Origin: Hyphomonadaceae bacterium BRH_c29
GTDB lineage: Bacteria; Pseudomonadota; Alphaproteobacteria; Caulobacterales; Hyphomonadaceae
DNA: 42,482 nucleotides
Assembly: GCA_000961695.1 (NCBI GenBank)
Contig: LADW01000092.1
Span: 1 to 42,482, forward strand
Direction of reading: 5' to 3'
Of this stretch, positions 8,709-16,437 are shown in pieces (the first letter of the stretch is position 1; the number at the start of each line of letters is the position of its first letter). The notes below the pieces were generated by a model. The model did no database searches. It was not told the origin of the DNA and saw nothing but the letters and a program-made list of their open reading frames with translations. Position numbers and translations under genes: made by a program.

Positions 8709-8969
8709 TCAGATGAACTCGACGCCGGTCTCGCTGCCGAATTCCCATCGGCGCATGCAAACGCGCTCGCCCTCGAACAGGGCGGAAATCAATATAAATT
8801 GCTCAGGCAGATCAATCTCTCCGGCCACGGCAAGGCGCGCGCCGCCGCACGAGATATCGCGGATCTCGCAGTCCACCCATTTACGCCAGCCGATCCGCAC
8901 GCGTCCGGTGGCCTGTACAGCGCAGCGGACTTCGCAGCGGTCGAGGGCGTCAACCTCAAACGCATACAT
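8709..8969 (-). CDS. Stand-alone PilZ domain protein
   Basis: A protein of 86 residues that is little more than one PilZ domain, the common receptor for cyclic di-GMP. The two binding motifs are both there: RCEVR (RxxxR) near residue 11 and DISCGGARL (D/NxSxxG) near residue 38, spaced as in binding-competent domains. The first residues MYAFEVDALD are family-like. It faces the dioxygenase gene (tail to tail, 12 bases apart) and is divergent from the HIBCH gene. Single-domain PilZ proteins act by binding partner proteins in motility, adhesion or polysaccharide synthesis; no partner is nearby. Confidence 0.87.
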   Translation of the reverse strand: MYAFEVDALDRCEVRCAVQATGRVRIGWRKWVDCEIRDISCGGARLAVAGEIDLPEQFILISALFEGERVCMRRWEFGSETGVEFI

Positions 8970-9074
8970 TCGCCAGAACTCCCCCTCTGTGCGAAACAGG
9001 ATAAAGCTGCCAGAATCGGGTTAACACCACGCGCGGAAGATCGGTGAAATTTCAGGGGTAGAGTGAGGGGTTCA

Positions 9075-10133
9075 ATGACTGAAGATGTATCCATTCGGGT
9101 CGAGGGCGATGTCGGGCGTATCACGCTGACGCGGCCCTCCGCGCTGCACGCGCTGAACTCGCCCATGTGCGCAGCCATCCTGTCTGCGCTGCAAGCCTGG
9201 GCTGGCGATGCGAGCGTGCATCTGGTCGTGATCGATCATCAGGACGGCACGCGCGGGTTTTGCGCCGGCGGTGACATTCGCATGCTGGCGACAAGCGGCG
9301 CGGGCGATGCCAGCGAGGCGCGGGCTTTCTTTGCCACCGAATACCGGATGAATGTCGCGCTCGACGAGTTCCCGAAGCCTGTTCTGGCCGTGATGGACGG
9401 CGTGACCATGGGGGGCGGCGTCGGCCTCTCCGTCCACGGCACGCACCGGATCGCGACCGAGCGGACGCTGTTCGCCATGCCGGAGACGGGTATTGGCCTG
9501 TTCCCGGATGTCGGCGGCGGCTGGTTCCTGCCGCGCCTGGCCGGGCAGCTCGGCACGTGGCTGGCGCTGACCGGTGACCGGCTGAAAGGCGTCGACGTTG
9601 CCGCCGCGCGCGTTGCGACGCATTTCCTGCCGTCGGAATTGGTGGCAAACCTGATGAAGCAGATCGCCGCCGCAGACTTCTCCGTCGGCGCGGCAGAGAT
9701 GCTGAACGAGATCCTTCGAACTCTGACCCATTCCATTCCTGCTGGCAGCTTCGAGGCGCACCGTGCCGTCATCGATTCCTGCTTCGGGTTCGACACGGCG
9801 GAAGAGATCGTCGCCGCACTGGAAGCTGATGGCAGCGAATGGGCGCTGGCTCAGCTGAAAACACTGCGCGCGAAATCGCCCGAGACAGTGAAGGTTGCCC
9901 TGCGCCAGCTGCGCGAGGGTGGCCGGCTGACGAGCTTCCGCGAGAACATGCAGATTGAATACCGCATCGGCTGGCGGAAGGTGCAGAGCCACGATTTCCA
10001 GGAAGGCGTACGCGCCGTCATCATCGATAAGGACAACGCCCCGGCCTGGTCGCCCGCGCGTATTGAAGATGTGCCGGACGAGATGGTCGCGAAGTATTTC
10101 GAACCGCTTGGCGCTGACGAACTGACTTTCTGA
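9075..10133 (+). CDS. 3-hydroxyisobutyryl-CoA hydrolase (enoyl-CoA hydratase/isomerase family)
   Basis: A crotonase-fold enzyme of 352 residues, the length of bacterial HIBCH and longer than ordinary enoyl-CoA hydratases. It would hydrolyse 3-hydroxyisobutyryl-CoA to free 3-hydroxyisobutyrate in valine degradation. The oxyanion-hole segments GFCAGGDIRML and DGVTMGGGVGLS and the HIBCH-type active-site stretch PETGIGLFPDVGGG (Glu and Asp acid/base pair) are seen. The C-terminal third has the extra helical part typical of the subfamily (RIGWRKVQSHDFQEGVRA). I use ATG 9075; a GTG at 9063 is possible. The gene pairs functionally with the isobutyryl-CoA dehydrogenase at 1267. Confidence 0.93.
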   Translation: MTEDVSIRVEGDVGRITLTRPSALHALNSPMCAAILSALQAWAGDASVHLVVIDHQDGTRGFCAGGDIRMLATSGAGDASEARAFFATEYRMNVALDEFPKPVLAVMDGVTMGGGVGLSVHGTHRIATERTLFAMPETGIGLFPDVGGGWFLPRLAGQLGTWLALTGDRLKGVDVAAARVATHFLPSELVANLMKQIAAADFSVGAAEMLNEILRTLTHSIPAGSFEAHRAVIDSCFGFDTAEEIVAALEADGSEWALAQLKTLRAKSPETVKVALRQLREGGRLTSFRENMQIEYRIGWRKVQSHDFQEGVRAVIIDKDNAPAWSPARIEDVPDEMVAKYFEPLGADELTF

Positions 10134-10160
10134 CGCGCTCGCAAGGGCTGGACAATAGCG

Positions 10161-10181
10161 GCAAGTCTTACCGATACTTGC
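10161..10181. promoter_or_regulatory. Inverted repeat upstream of the DUF805 gene
   Basis: GCAAGT and ACTTGC form a perfect 6-bp inverted repeat around a 9-base spacer, 28 bases before the DUF805 start codon. It could be an operator, or a short hairpin in the leader. The evidence is positional only. Confidence 0.25.
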
Positions 10182-10209
10182 GCAACTTGAATGTACTGGG
10201 GAAACGGGA

Positions 10210-10974
10210 ATGCGTGGTCAGATCCTGAAATCAGACGGTCTGGACGGGCCGGGGCTCATCCTTGGGACTGACGGCGCGCGCTACAAGTATTCGCAGGATC
10301 AGGTGCGCGGCGGCGGAACGCTCGTGCCCGGCCAGCAGGTGGATTTCATCAATCTGGGCGAGGACGCTCGGGACATCTACGCGCTGGGGCCAGCACCTGC
10401 CGCGGCTCCTGCACCAGATGCGTCAGGCACCCCGGCGAGCGCGCGGCCTGGAATGGTGCCGCCGATTCAACAGCTTCGACGCCAACCAGCGCCCCATGCC
10501 CCGCCCGAGCCAGCCTTGTATGGCGCCTCGTTTGCTGTGCCAGGAGACGGTCTTTGGACGTATTTCATTCGCTGCCTCACGACGAACTACTTCAAGTTCA
10601 GCGGCCGGGCACGGCGCCAGGAATACTGGGGCTACACGCTGTTTAATGTGCTGACCTATATCGTGGCCTTCATTCTGGACATCATCATCAGTGCGGCTTT
10701 TCTCGGTACAGACTCCTCTGGCGAGCCAAACTTTTTTCTGGCGTTTACGGGCCTCTGGTTTTTCTACCAGATTGTCCCGTCGATCACGGTGACGGTCCGG
10801 CGGCTGCATGACAGGGACTTGTCCGGCTGGCTCTACCTCATCAACTATGTGCCCTATGTCGGCTGGATTGTCCTCCTGGTCTTTATGCTGATGGATTCCC
10901 GTGCGGAGCCCAATGTGCATGGTCCCAGTCCCAAGTATGATCCCGAGATCGAGGCCGCGAATACTTTCGTTTGA
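10210..10974 (+). CDS. DUF805 membrane protein with cold-shock-like N-terminal domain
   Basis: A protein of 254 residues with three parts. Residues 1-62 look like a small OB/cold-shock-type domain (MRGQILKSDG..GLILGTDGARYKY..LVPGQQVDF), a fold I recall as fused to membrane modules in proteobacteria. Residues 63-105 are a Pro/Ala-rich linker. From about 115 the DUF805 region begins (TNYFKFSGRARRQEYWGYTLFN) with about four membrane segments and the family motif RRLHDRDLSGW. The function of DUF805 is not known. The gene stands alone, with an inverted repeat upstream and a strong intrinsic terminator 23 bases after its stop. Confidence 0.87.
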   Translation: MRGQILKSDGLDGPGLILGTDGARYKYSQDQVRGGGTLVPGQQVDFINLGEDARDIYALGPAPAAAPAPDASGTPASARPGMVPPIQQLRRQPAPHAPPEPALYGASFAVPGDGLWTYFIRCLTTNYFKFSGRARRQEYWGYTLFNVLTYIVAFILDIIISAAFLGTDSSGEPNFFLAFTGLWFFYQIVPSITVTVRRLHDRDLSGWLYLINYVPYVGWIVLLVFMLMDSRAEPNVHGPSPKYDPEIEAANTFV

Positions 10975-10997
10975 TCCTGCGCCGCCAGGATGCAGAA

Positions 10998-11028
10998 AGC
11001 CCCGCAGGCCAGCCCTGCGGGGCTTTTT
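10998..11028 (+). terminator. Intrinsic terminator after the DUF805 gene
   Basis: AGCCCCGCAGG (10998-11008) pairs perfectly with CCTGCGGGGCT (11014-11024) around a 5-base loop, giving an 11-bp GC-rich stem followed by a run of T. This is a textbook Rho-independent terminator. It separates the DUF805 gene from the MarR gene. Confidence 0.93.
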
Positions 11029-11141
11029 CGTGAATCAGAAGTAAATTTGTTTCGTAAAAGTAACGGTTAATCGAATGGCCCGAATATTAACGAATGACTT
11101 GCCGAATACCAACATGCTTATCAGTTTATTAGGATCACCCG

Positions 11142-11162
11142 TGTAGTTCTGTGCAAACTACA
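11142..11162. promoter_or_regulatory. 21-bp palindrome, candidate operator of the MarR regulator
   Basis: TGTAGTT at 11142-11148 and AACTACA at 11156-11162 make a perfect 7-bp inverted repeat with a 7-base spacer, ending 23 bases before the MarR start codon. Its size and place suit a dimeric winged-helix repressor acting on its own gene. It lies in an AT-rich stretch that also carries four copies of CGAAT between 11072 and 11107. Autoregulation is inferred. Confidence 0.55.
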
Positions 11163-11185
11163 ACAAAAGTTGAGTGGTGGTTGAA

Positions 11186-11680
11186 ATGATGATTGCACAA
11201 ATGCAGGAAACTGCAGAACTGAGCTTGGGCGAGTCTTTCCTGAAGTCTTTGTCTCTTCTGGAACAAGCCCATAGACGTCTTCACGATGTTGTTAAGGATG
11301 ACCTGGAACGCGGAGGCGAACGGTCTCTTACTGGCGTTCAGGCTCTTCTTCTCTATGAAATTGGCGAAGACGAGGCTCCGGCTTCTGTGCTGCGGGCTCG
11401 CGGCGCCTTTGCCGGGACCAGCCTGTCCTACAACGTGAAGAAGCTTCAGGAAGGCGGTTATCTGATCCAGACCCGTTCCGAAGACGACAAGCGCACCGTG
11501 ACGCTTCGCCTGACTGAACGCGGCCTGAAGGTCCGCGCGCGTGTCGCCAAACTGTTCGAGAAACAGGCCAGCGCCCTTGAGCCGACGGCCAGCGTGCGTC
11601 CTGACGACCTCTCGCAGCTGAACAAGACCATTTCGCGCCTTGAGCGCTTCTGGTCCGACCAGATCCGTTTCCGCCTCTAA
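11186..11680 (+). CDS. MarR family winged-helix regulator, LdtR-like
   Basis: A DNA-binding protein of 164 residues with a winged helix in the middle: SLTGVQALLLYEIG, then LRARGAFAGTSLSYNVKKLQEGGYL as helix-turn-helix, and SEDDKRTVTLRLTERG as the wing. The VQALLLxxIG and SYNxKKL stretches match the LdtR group of alphaproteobacterial MarR proteins, known in Liberibacter and relatives as regulators of an L,D-transpeptidase and stress tolerance. The start is set at ATG 11186 after GGTGG; the in-frame GTG at 11174 and ATG 11189 are alternatives. It is a single-gene unit bounded by terminators on both sides, with a candidate operator just upstream. No L,D-transpeptidase gene is in this window. Confidence 0.88.
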   Translation: MMIAQMQETAELSLGESFLKSLSLLEQAHRRLHDVVKDDLERGGERSLTGVQALLLYEIGEDEAPASVLRARGAFAGTSLSYNVKKLQEGGYLIQTRSEDDKRTVTLRLTERGLKVRARVAKLFEKQASALEPTASVRPDDLSQLNKTISRLERFWSDQIRFRL

Positions 11681-11710
11681 GAGCGGCTCGGTAAATACCC
11701 CTGGGAGAAA

Positions 11711-11736
11711 GCCCCCGCCTCGTGGCGGGGGTTTTT
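11711..11736 (+). terminator. Intrinsic terminator after the MarR gene
   Basis: CCCCCGCC (11712-11719) pairs with GGCGGGGG (11724-11731) around a TCGT loop, followed by TTTTT and a further T-rich stretch. Stem and T-tract are both strong. It closes the MarR transcript 31 bases after the stop codon. Confidence 0.93.
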
Positions 11737-11767
11737 GTTTGCGCGGAAGTCTTTTGCAGATCCTCGC

Positions 11768-11798
11768 TTGACCTGAACCTTGGTTGAGGTCCGATAAG
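11768..11798 (+). promoter_or_regulatory. MerR-type promoter with 19-bp spacer before the VOC gene
   Basis: A -35 element TTGACC (11768-11773) and a -10-like GATAAG (11793-11798) are 19 bp apart. The spacer region carries an imperfect dyad, ACCTGAACCT against TGGTTGAGGT, at 11771-11790 (8 of 10 positions pair). An overlong spacer filled by a dyad with ACCT/AGGT ends is the hallmark of promoters that MerR-family activators untwist. No MerR gene is found in the window. Confidence 0.6.
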
Positions 11799-11828
11799 GC
11801 GACCCTGATCTCAACAGGGAAACAAGCC

Positions 11829-12227
11829 ATGATGCTCGAACAGGCCATAATCCGCGTTGCGCGGCCTACAGACGATATAGACGCGCTCCTGCCATTCTAT
11901 TGCGACGGGCTGGGCTTCCGGGTGCTCTACCATTTCAGCGGACATGGTGACTTTGACGGCGTGATGCTGGGCCATCCCGGCGCGCCGTATCATCTGGAGT
12001 TCACCAAGGCGCACGGTCATGCCGCCGGGCGCGCACCGACGCAGGACAATCTGCTGGTCTTTTACTTGCCCGAGCAGAACCGCTTCGACGCGGCTTGCCT
12101 GCGTCTGCGCGCGGCGGGGTTCGCGCCCGTGCCGGCGTTCAATGCCTATTGGGACGTGAAGGGCGCCACGTTCGAGGATCCGGACGGATACCGCATCGTC
12201 CTGCAGAATGCGGCCTGGGACATCTAG
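11829..12227 (+). CDS. VOC (glyoxalase/bleomycin-resistance/dioxygenase) family protein
   Basis: A 132-residue protein with the paired beta-alpha-beta-beta-beta modules of the vicinal oxygen chelate fold: ARPTDDIDALLPFYCDGLGFRV at the front and a second module ending in TFEDPDGYRIVLQNA. Metal ligands are probably His in PYHLEF and Glu, but the exact set is not certain. VOC proteins include glyoxalase I, dioxygenases and antibiotic-binding proteins; this member cannot be assigned. AGGGA at 11816-11820 is 8 bases before ATG 11829. Its promoter looks MerR-controlled, which would fit induction by an electrophile, metal or drug. Confidence 0.85.
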   Translation: MMLEQAIIRVARPTDDIDALLPFYCDGLGFRVLYHFSGHGDFDGVMLGHPGAPYHLEFTKAHGHAAGRAPTQDNLLVFYLPEQNRFDAACLRLRAAGFAPVPAFNAYWDVKGATFEDPDGYRIVLQNAAWDI

Positions 12228-12288
12228 CGCGTCACCTCTCAGGCGATTCTGCTGGGCGCTCCCCCTTTTCCCCGCTAGGTTACCTCAC

Positions 12289-12978
12289 ATGCGGGGATTA
12301 GGGGGAATACTTTTCGGCGCGCTGATCGCGTCAGGCACGGCAGAGGCCGGGCCGTGGGCGCAGGCGCCGGGCGGCACCTATGCGCGCGCCATAGTGTCAG
12401 CTGAGCGCCTTGATGGCGAGGACGGTTGGCGCGGCGATGTCTATGGCGAATACGGCCTCTCCCAGAACTGGACGCTGACCGGAAAAGTGGAGTCCGTCCG
12501 CTATGACGGCGGCACCGCCGATACTGACGCCTATCGCGTTTCTGCGCGCCGGCAGCTCTGGTCGAGTGCGAGCGGGTGGGCGGTCGGCGCAGAGGCGGCC
12601 GTGATCCATGGTAGCACGCTGGCTGGCATTTATGGCTGTCAGGGTTGGGGCGCCGAAGCACGCGCCTCACTGGGGCGCAGCGGTGTGCGCAAGGGGCGCA
12701 ACTATTACTTTTTCGCCGATGCCGCCTGGGTAAACCAGGAGGGCGGCTGCAACCGCCAGCGTGTGGAGCTCGGCTATGGCAGCGATCTCGGCGGCAAATT
12801 CTTCATGACTGAGCAGGTCTGGCTGGAGACGGGGCAGCAGTCGGCAGACTCGCTCAAAACCGAAAGCCAGGTCGGCTACCACTTCCCTCTCGCGGATGTG
12901 TCGCTCGGTTACCGGGAAGAGTTCGGCGGCGCGTTCGACGAGCAGGCTGTCCTGCTCGCCGTGACCGTGCGCCGCTGA
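12289..12978 (+). CDS. Probable outer-membrane beta-barrel protein
   Basis: Unrecognised exported protein of 229 residues. The N-terminus MRGLGGILFGALIASGTAEA is a signal peptide with an A-x-A cleavage site. The rest is made of alternating strands rich in Tyr, Trp, Gly and Arg (DVYGEYGLSQNWTLTGKVE, YRVSARRQLW, YYFFADAAW, ADVSLGYREEFGG), ending in VTVRR, as expected of a small barrel of about 8-10 strands. Two Cys (GCQGWG and GGCNRQR) might form a disulfide. I start at ATG 12289 to give the signal peptide; the upstream in-frame ATG at 12208 overlaps the VOC gene. It faces the cytochrome gene tail to tail with a 12-base gap. Confidence 0.7.
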   Translation: MRGLGGILFGALIASGTAEAGPWAQAPGGTYARAIVSAERLDGEDGWRGDVYGEYGLSQNWTLTGKVESVRYDGGTADTDAYRVSARRQLWSSASGWAVGAEAAVIHGSTLAGIYGCQGWGAEARASLGRSGVRKGRNYYFFADAAWVNQEGGCNRQRVELGYGSDLGGKFFMTEQVWLETGQQSADSLKTESQVGYHFPLADVSLGYREEFGGAFDEQAVLLAVTVRR

Positions 12979-12990
12979 ACGAGGCCTGGC

Positions 12991-13602
12991 CTATTCGCCG
13001 GTATAGCCGGTTTCGGTCATCAGGTAGGCAATGACGGCCGTGCGGTCGGCGGGCTTGCGGACACCGGCAAAGGTCATCCGGTTGCCTTTCAGGAAGGTTT
13101 GCGGATTTTCCAGCCAATGGTCGACCTTGTCAGCCGTCCAGATGAAGTCGGCATCCTGAAGGGCTTGCGAATACTCGAAGTCCGGGGATGAACCGGCCTC
13201 ACGACCGAAAATGCCGTAAAGGTTCGGGCCGACCAGCGCGCCGCCACCTTCCTTGGTGATGTGGCAGGTCTGGCAAAGCTTGAACGTCCGCCGACCAATT
13301 GCGTAGTCGGCCGTGTTGTAAGGCGCGGGCAGGTTGGCGAACTCAGGAGAGCCAGCCGTTGCGGTAGCGTCTTCGACGGGGGCTGCAGCAGGCTCAGCGA
13401 CCGGCTCGGAAGCCGGTTCGGCGGCCGGAGTGGCCTCAGCCGGTGCGGCAGCTTCAGGGGCCACCTCAGGGGCAGCTTCCGGCGTAGCGGCCGGAGTTTC
13501 GGCAACCGGTGCAGCCGGTTTGGCCGTGTCACCGGAGCCGCCGCAAGCGGTGGTCATTCCGGCAAGAACGATAAGAGAAGCGGAAACGAGAGAAAGTCGC
13601 AT
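12991..13602 (-). CDS. Membrane-anchored c-type cytochrome
   Basis: A 203-residue class I cytochrome c of the mitochondrial/CycM kind. The N-terminus MRLSLVSASLIVLAG..ACGG is a signal or lipoprotein-type export sequence. Residues about 27-85 form an Ala/Pro/Glu-rich tether with repeated EAAPEVAPEAA-like units. The haem domain follows: CQTCH binds the haem, GPNLYGIFGR is the usual turn, and Met in GNRMTFAG is the sixth ligand; the last helix is DRTAVIAYLM. It would shuttle electrons in the periplasm between the bc1 complex and oxidases. I start at the ATG at 13602, dropping the longer in-frame upstream part, which would precede the signal sequence. Confidence 0.9.
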   Translation of the reverse strand: MRLSLVSASLIVLAGMTTACGGSGDTAKPAAPVAETPAATPEAAPEVAPEAAAPAEATPAAEPASEPVAEPAAAPVEDATATAGSPEFANLPAPYNTADYAIGRRTFKLCQTCHITKEGGGALVGPNLYGIFGREAGSSPDFEYSQALQDADFIWTADKVDHWLENPQTFLKGNRMTFAGVRKPADRTAVIAYLMTETGYTGE

Positions 13603-13879
13603 GAATTCAAGGCCCCAGACTATGATGTCGTGTGCATACTGAGCCTTCCCGCGGCACAATGCAAACCCGGTCATCAGTCGTGCGGGTGAGATAAAAAAAC
13701 TTTTTAAAACAAGGTTTAATGTGAATTGGGGGCAGGTGGTTAGGTAGGATTCCTGAGAACGGAATTTGCTTCAACATGCTGATTTTATTGACTTTTCGAC
13801 TTATTGCCGCAGGTCGGGCAGGGCGCGGACCTGCGGCATGCCGGGGGACAAAAGCTGCCTGTCGCGCTAGGATTTGCGC
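13603..13879. other. Divergent intergenic region between cytochrome c and mutL
   Basis: A 277-base AT-rich stretch holding the promoters of both genes. TTGACT at 13788-13793 is a possible -35 for mutL without a good -10. Two TTAA boxes at 13704 and 13716 are 8 bases apart, one base more than the CtrA spacing of 7. No open reading frame with coding character is seen. Confidence 0.4.
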
Positions 13880-15760
13880 ATGGCTGATTCCGTTCGCTCC
13901 CGCCCTGAAATCCGCAAGCTTCCGCCGGATGTCGTCAACCGCATCGCGGCGGGCGAGGTTGTGGAGCGTCCCGCTGCGGCGGTGAAGGAGCTTGCCGAGA
14001 ACGCGCTGGATGCTGGCGCGACCCGCATCACCATCGCGATCGAGGATGGCGGCCTGAAGCGGATGACCATCGAGGACGATGGCTGCGGCATGAGCGCGGA
14101 CGATCTGGTCCTCGCGCTCGACCGGCACGCGACCTCGAAGCTTGTCCCAGGCGCCGATGGCCGGGTCGACCTGCTCAACATCCACACGATGGGGTTCCGG
14201 GGCGAAGCCTTGCCGTCCATCGCCTCGGTCAGCCGGATGACGATCACCTCGCGCGCAGCGGGTGAAGAGGCTGCTGAAGTCTTCATCGAAGCGGGCCGCG
14301 TCGAAGGCCCCCGGCCCGCAGCCTTTACCGGACGCGGCGAAACCGGCACGCGGATCGAGGTGCGCGACCTGTTTCACGCGACGCCTGCGCGCCTCAAATT
14401 CATGAAGGGCGAACGCTCAGAAGCGATGGCGGTGACTGACGTGGTCAAACGCCTCGCCATGGCCAATGCGCACGTCTCCTTCAGCCTGGAGAACAATGGC
14501 CGCAACGTGCTGCGCTATGCGGCGGAGGCCGAGGGTGAAGCGGGCCAGCTTGCGCGTCTCGGCGCTATCATGGGACGCGAGTTCCGCGACAATGCCGTCG
14601 CCATCGAGGCCGAGCGCGAAGGCGTGTCCCTCACCGGCTTTGCCGGGCTGCCAACGCTGAACCGGGGCAATGCGCAGATGCAGTTCCTGTTCGTCAACGG
14701 GCGCCCGGTGAAAGACCGGATGCTGAACGGCGTGATCCGTGCCGCCTATCAGGATTTCCTGGCGCGAGACCGCCACCCGCTGGCCGCGCTGTTCGTGGAA
14801 CTGGACCCGGAATATGTCGATGTGAACGTCCACCCGGCCAAGACAGAAGTGCGCTTTCGTGACGCCGGAAACGTGCGTGGCCTGATGATCGGCGCGTTGC
14901 GACATGCGCTGGCACAGGCGGGTCACCGGGCCTCGACCACGGTGGCAGGCTTTGCGCTCGGCAAGGCGCGGCCCGAGGGAGCGCCGACCGGGGCGCTGTT
15001 TGCCTCCCGGCCTGCCTATGCACCGACGAGCATTTCACCCGTACGCGCGCCGTCACCATTCGAGCCCGCTCCGCCGCCCGGCGGCTTTGCGGAGCCGCAC
15101 CAGGCCTACAACCCGGATGCCTACACGCCGGACGTTGCACCCAGTGCGCGGGTGGAGCCGGAAACCACATCAATAGAAGATTACCCCCTCGGCGTTGCCC
15201 GCGCGCAGCTGCACGAGACCTATGTCATTGCACAGACGAAAGATGGTATCGTCATCGTCGACCAGCATGCCGCGCATGAACGTCTCGTCTATGAAGACAT
15301 GAAGCGCCAGATGGCCGCTGGCGGCGTCAGGCGTCAGGCGCTGTTGATCCCGGATATCGTGGAGCTGACCGAAGACGAAGCCGCCCGCGTGGTGGAGCGC
15401 GCCGACGAGCTGGCAGACCTTGGTCTTGAAATCGAGGCCTTCGGGGCGGGCGCCGTGTGCGTGCGCGCCACCCCCGCCCTCTTCGGCGAGATGGACGCCA
15501 TCGGCCTGATCCGCGACCTCGCAGACGATTTCGCCGAATATGATGCGGGCCTCGCGCTCAAGGAACGGTTCGAGGAAGTGATGGGCAACATGGCTTGCCG
15601 CGGGTCTGTTCGCTCAGGCCGGCGCCTCAATGGCGAGGAGATGAATGCGCTGCTCCGCCAGATGGAGGCAACGCCTCATTCCGGCCAGTGCAATCATGGT
15701 CGCCCGACTTATGTGGAACTGAAACTGACCGATATCGAAAAACTGTTCGGGCGGCGCTAA
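13880..15760 (+). CDS. mutL: DNA mismatch repair protein MutL
   Basis: A 626-residue mismatch-repair ATPase that couples MutS recognition to strand incision. The GHKL ATPase motifs are intact: [16 protein letters not shown] and [12 protein letters not shown] in the first 110 residues, followed by the transducer domain ([21 protein letters not shown]). After a Pro-rich linker (about 355-430) the C-terminal domain contains [12 protein letters not shown] from Asp461, which is the DQHA(x2)E(x4)E metal-binding endonuclease motif, and the supporting [12 protein letters not shown] and QCNHGRPT segments. This therefore looks like an endonuclease-type MutL, as in species without MutH. AGGA at 13869-13872 favours ATG 13880 over TTG 13874. 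A HAD gene follows after three bases. Confidence 0.97.
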   Translation: MADSVRSRPEIRKLPPDVVNRIAAGEVVERPAAAVKELAENALDAGATRITIAIEDGGLKRMTIEDDGCGMSADDLVLALDRHATSKLVPGADGRVDLLNIHTMGFRGEALPSIASVSRMTITSRAAGEEAAEVFIEAGRVEGPRPAAFTGRGETGTRIEVRDLFHATPARLKFMKGERSEAMAVTDVVKRLAMANAHVSFSLENNGRNVLRYAAEAEGEAGQLARLGAIMGREFRDNAVAIEAEREGVSLTGFAGLPTLNRGNAQMQFLFVNGRPVKDRMLNGVIRAAYQDFLARDRHPLAALFVELDPEYVDVNVHPAKTEVRFRDAGNVRGLMIGALRHALAQAGHRASTTVAGFALGKARPEGAPTGALFASRPAYAPTSISPVRAPSPFEPAPPPGGFAEPHQAYNPDAYTPDVAPSARVEPETTSIEDYPLGVARAQLHETYVIAQTKDGIVIVDQHAAHERLVYEDMKRQMAAGGVRRQALLIPDIVELTEDEAARVVERADELADLGLEIEAFGAGAVCVRATPALFGEMDAIGLIRDLADDFAEYDAGLALKERFEEVMGNMACRGSVRSGRRLNGEEMNALLRQMEATPHSGQCNHGRPTYVELKLTDIEKLFGRR

Positions 15761-15763
15761 GGC

Positions 15764-16432
15764 ATGGCGCGCTTTGAAGCCCTGATCTTCGACTGCGACG
15801 GCGTGCTGGTCGACTCTGAAGTCATCGCGATTCAGTGCGAACGGGACATGCTCGCGCAGTGGGGGCTGGAATACGATTTCCAGACTTTCGTCTCGCGCTT
15901 TGTCGGCCTGCACAACCGGGACTTTCACATCGCCTTGGCGTCTGACGCGAAGGCGGCCGGGCTGACCCTTCCGGAGGATTTCGGCTACCTTCTGCACGCG
16001 AACAACTGGGTTCGTTACGAGGCTGAGCTGACAGCCATTGATGGCGTCATGGACGTGGTCGCAGCCTTTCCGGGCCGCCAGGCTGTGGCGTCCTCCTCGG
16101 AGGCAGACAAGCTGGTTCGCAAGCTCGAAATCACCGGCCTGCACGACACGTTCGCGCCCTATGTCTATTCGTCAGACCTCGTCGCAAATGGAAAGCCGGC
16201 GCCGGACCTGTTCCTTCTGGCCGCCGAACGGATTGGCGCGCGGCCTGAGGCCTGCGTCGTGGTCGAAGACAGCGTGAACGGGGTGAAAGCCGCCCTCGCT
16301 GCCGGCATGACGGCCTGGGGCTTCACCGGTGGTGGTCACGCCGATGCGGGCCTCGCCGGACGGCTGGCCGAAGCTGGCGCGCATGACGTGTTCGCTTCTC
16401 ACCGCGACATTGCAGAGGCGCTAAGGGGCTGA
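15764..16432 (+). CDS. HAD superfamily hydrolase, phosphoglucomutase/phosphatase-like
   Basis: A 222-residue HAD subfamily IA protein. The nucleophile and acid/base Asp10 and Asp12 lie in FDCDGVLVDSE; motif II is ASSSEADK, the Lys of motif III is in NGKPAPDLF, and motif IV is VVEDSVNGVKAA. The helical cap between residues 18 and 85 is of the beta-phosphoglucomutase type. Family members dephosphorylate sugar phosphates or isomerise them; the DGVLVDSE and EDSVNGV sequences fit 6-phosphogluconate-type phosphatases as well. It sits three bases after mutL and is probably co-transcribed, without an obvious functional tie. Confidence 0.9.
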   Translation: MARFEALIFDCDGVLVDSEVIAIQCERDMLAQWGLEYDFQTFVSRFVGLHNRDFHIALASDAKAAGLTLPEDFGYLLHANNWVRYEAELTAIDGVMDVVAAFPGRQAVASSSEADKLVRKLEITGLHDTFAPYVYSSDLVANGKPAPDLFLLAAERIGARPEACVVVEDSVNGVKAALAAGMTAWGFTGGGHADAGLAGRLAEAGAHDVFASHRDIAEALRG

Positions 16433-16437
16433 GGCGA

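Noticed and set aside
9072..9992. A 306-codon minus frame opposite the HIBCH gene
   Set aside because: Antisense shadow with His/Arg/Gln-rich composition and no family resemblance.
13704..13719. Possible CtrA box in the cytochrome c-mutL gap
   Set aside because: The two TTAA boxes are 8 bases apart, not the 7 of the TTAA-N7-TTAA consensus, and the flanking bases do not help.
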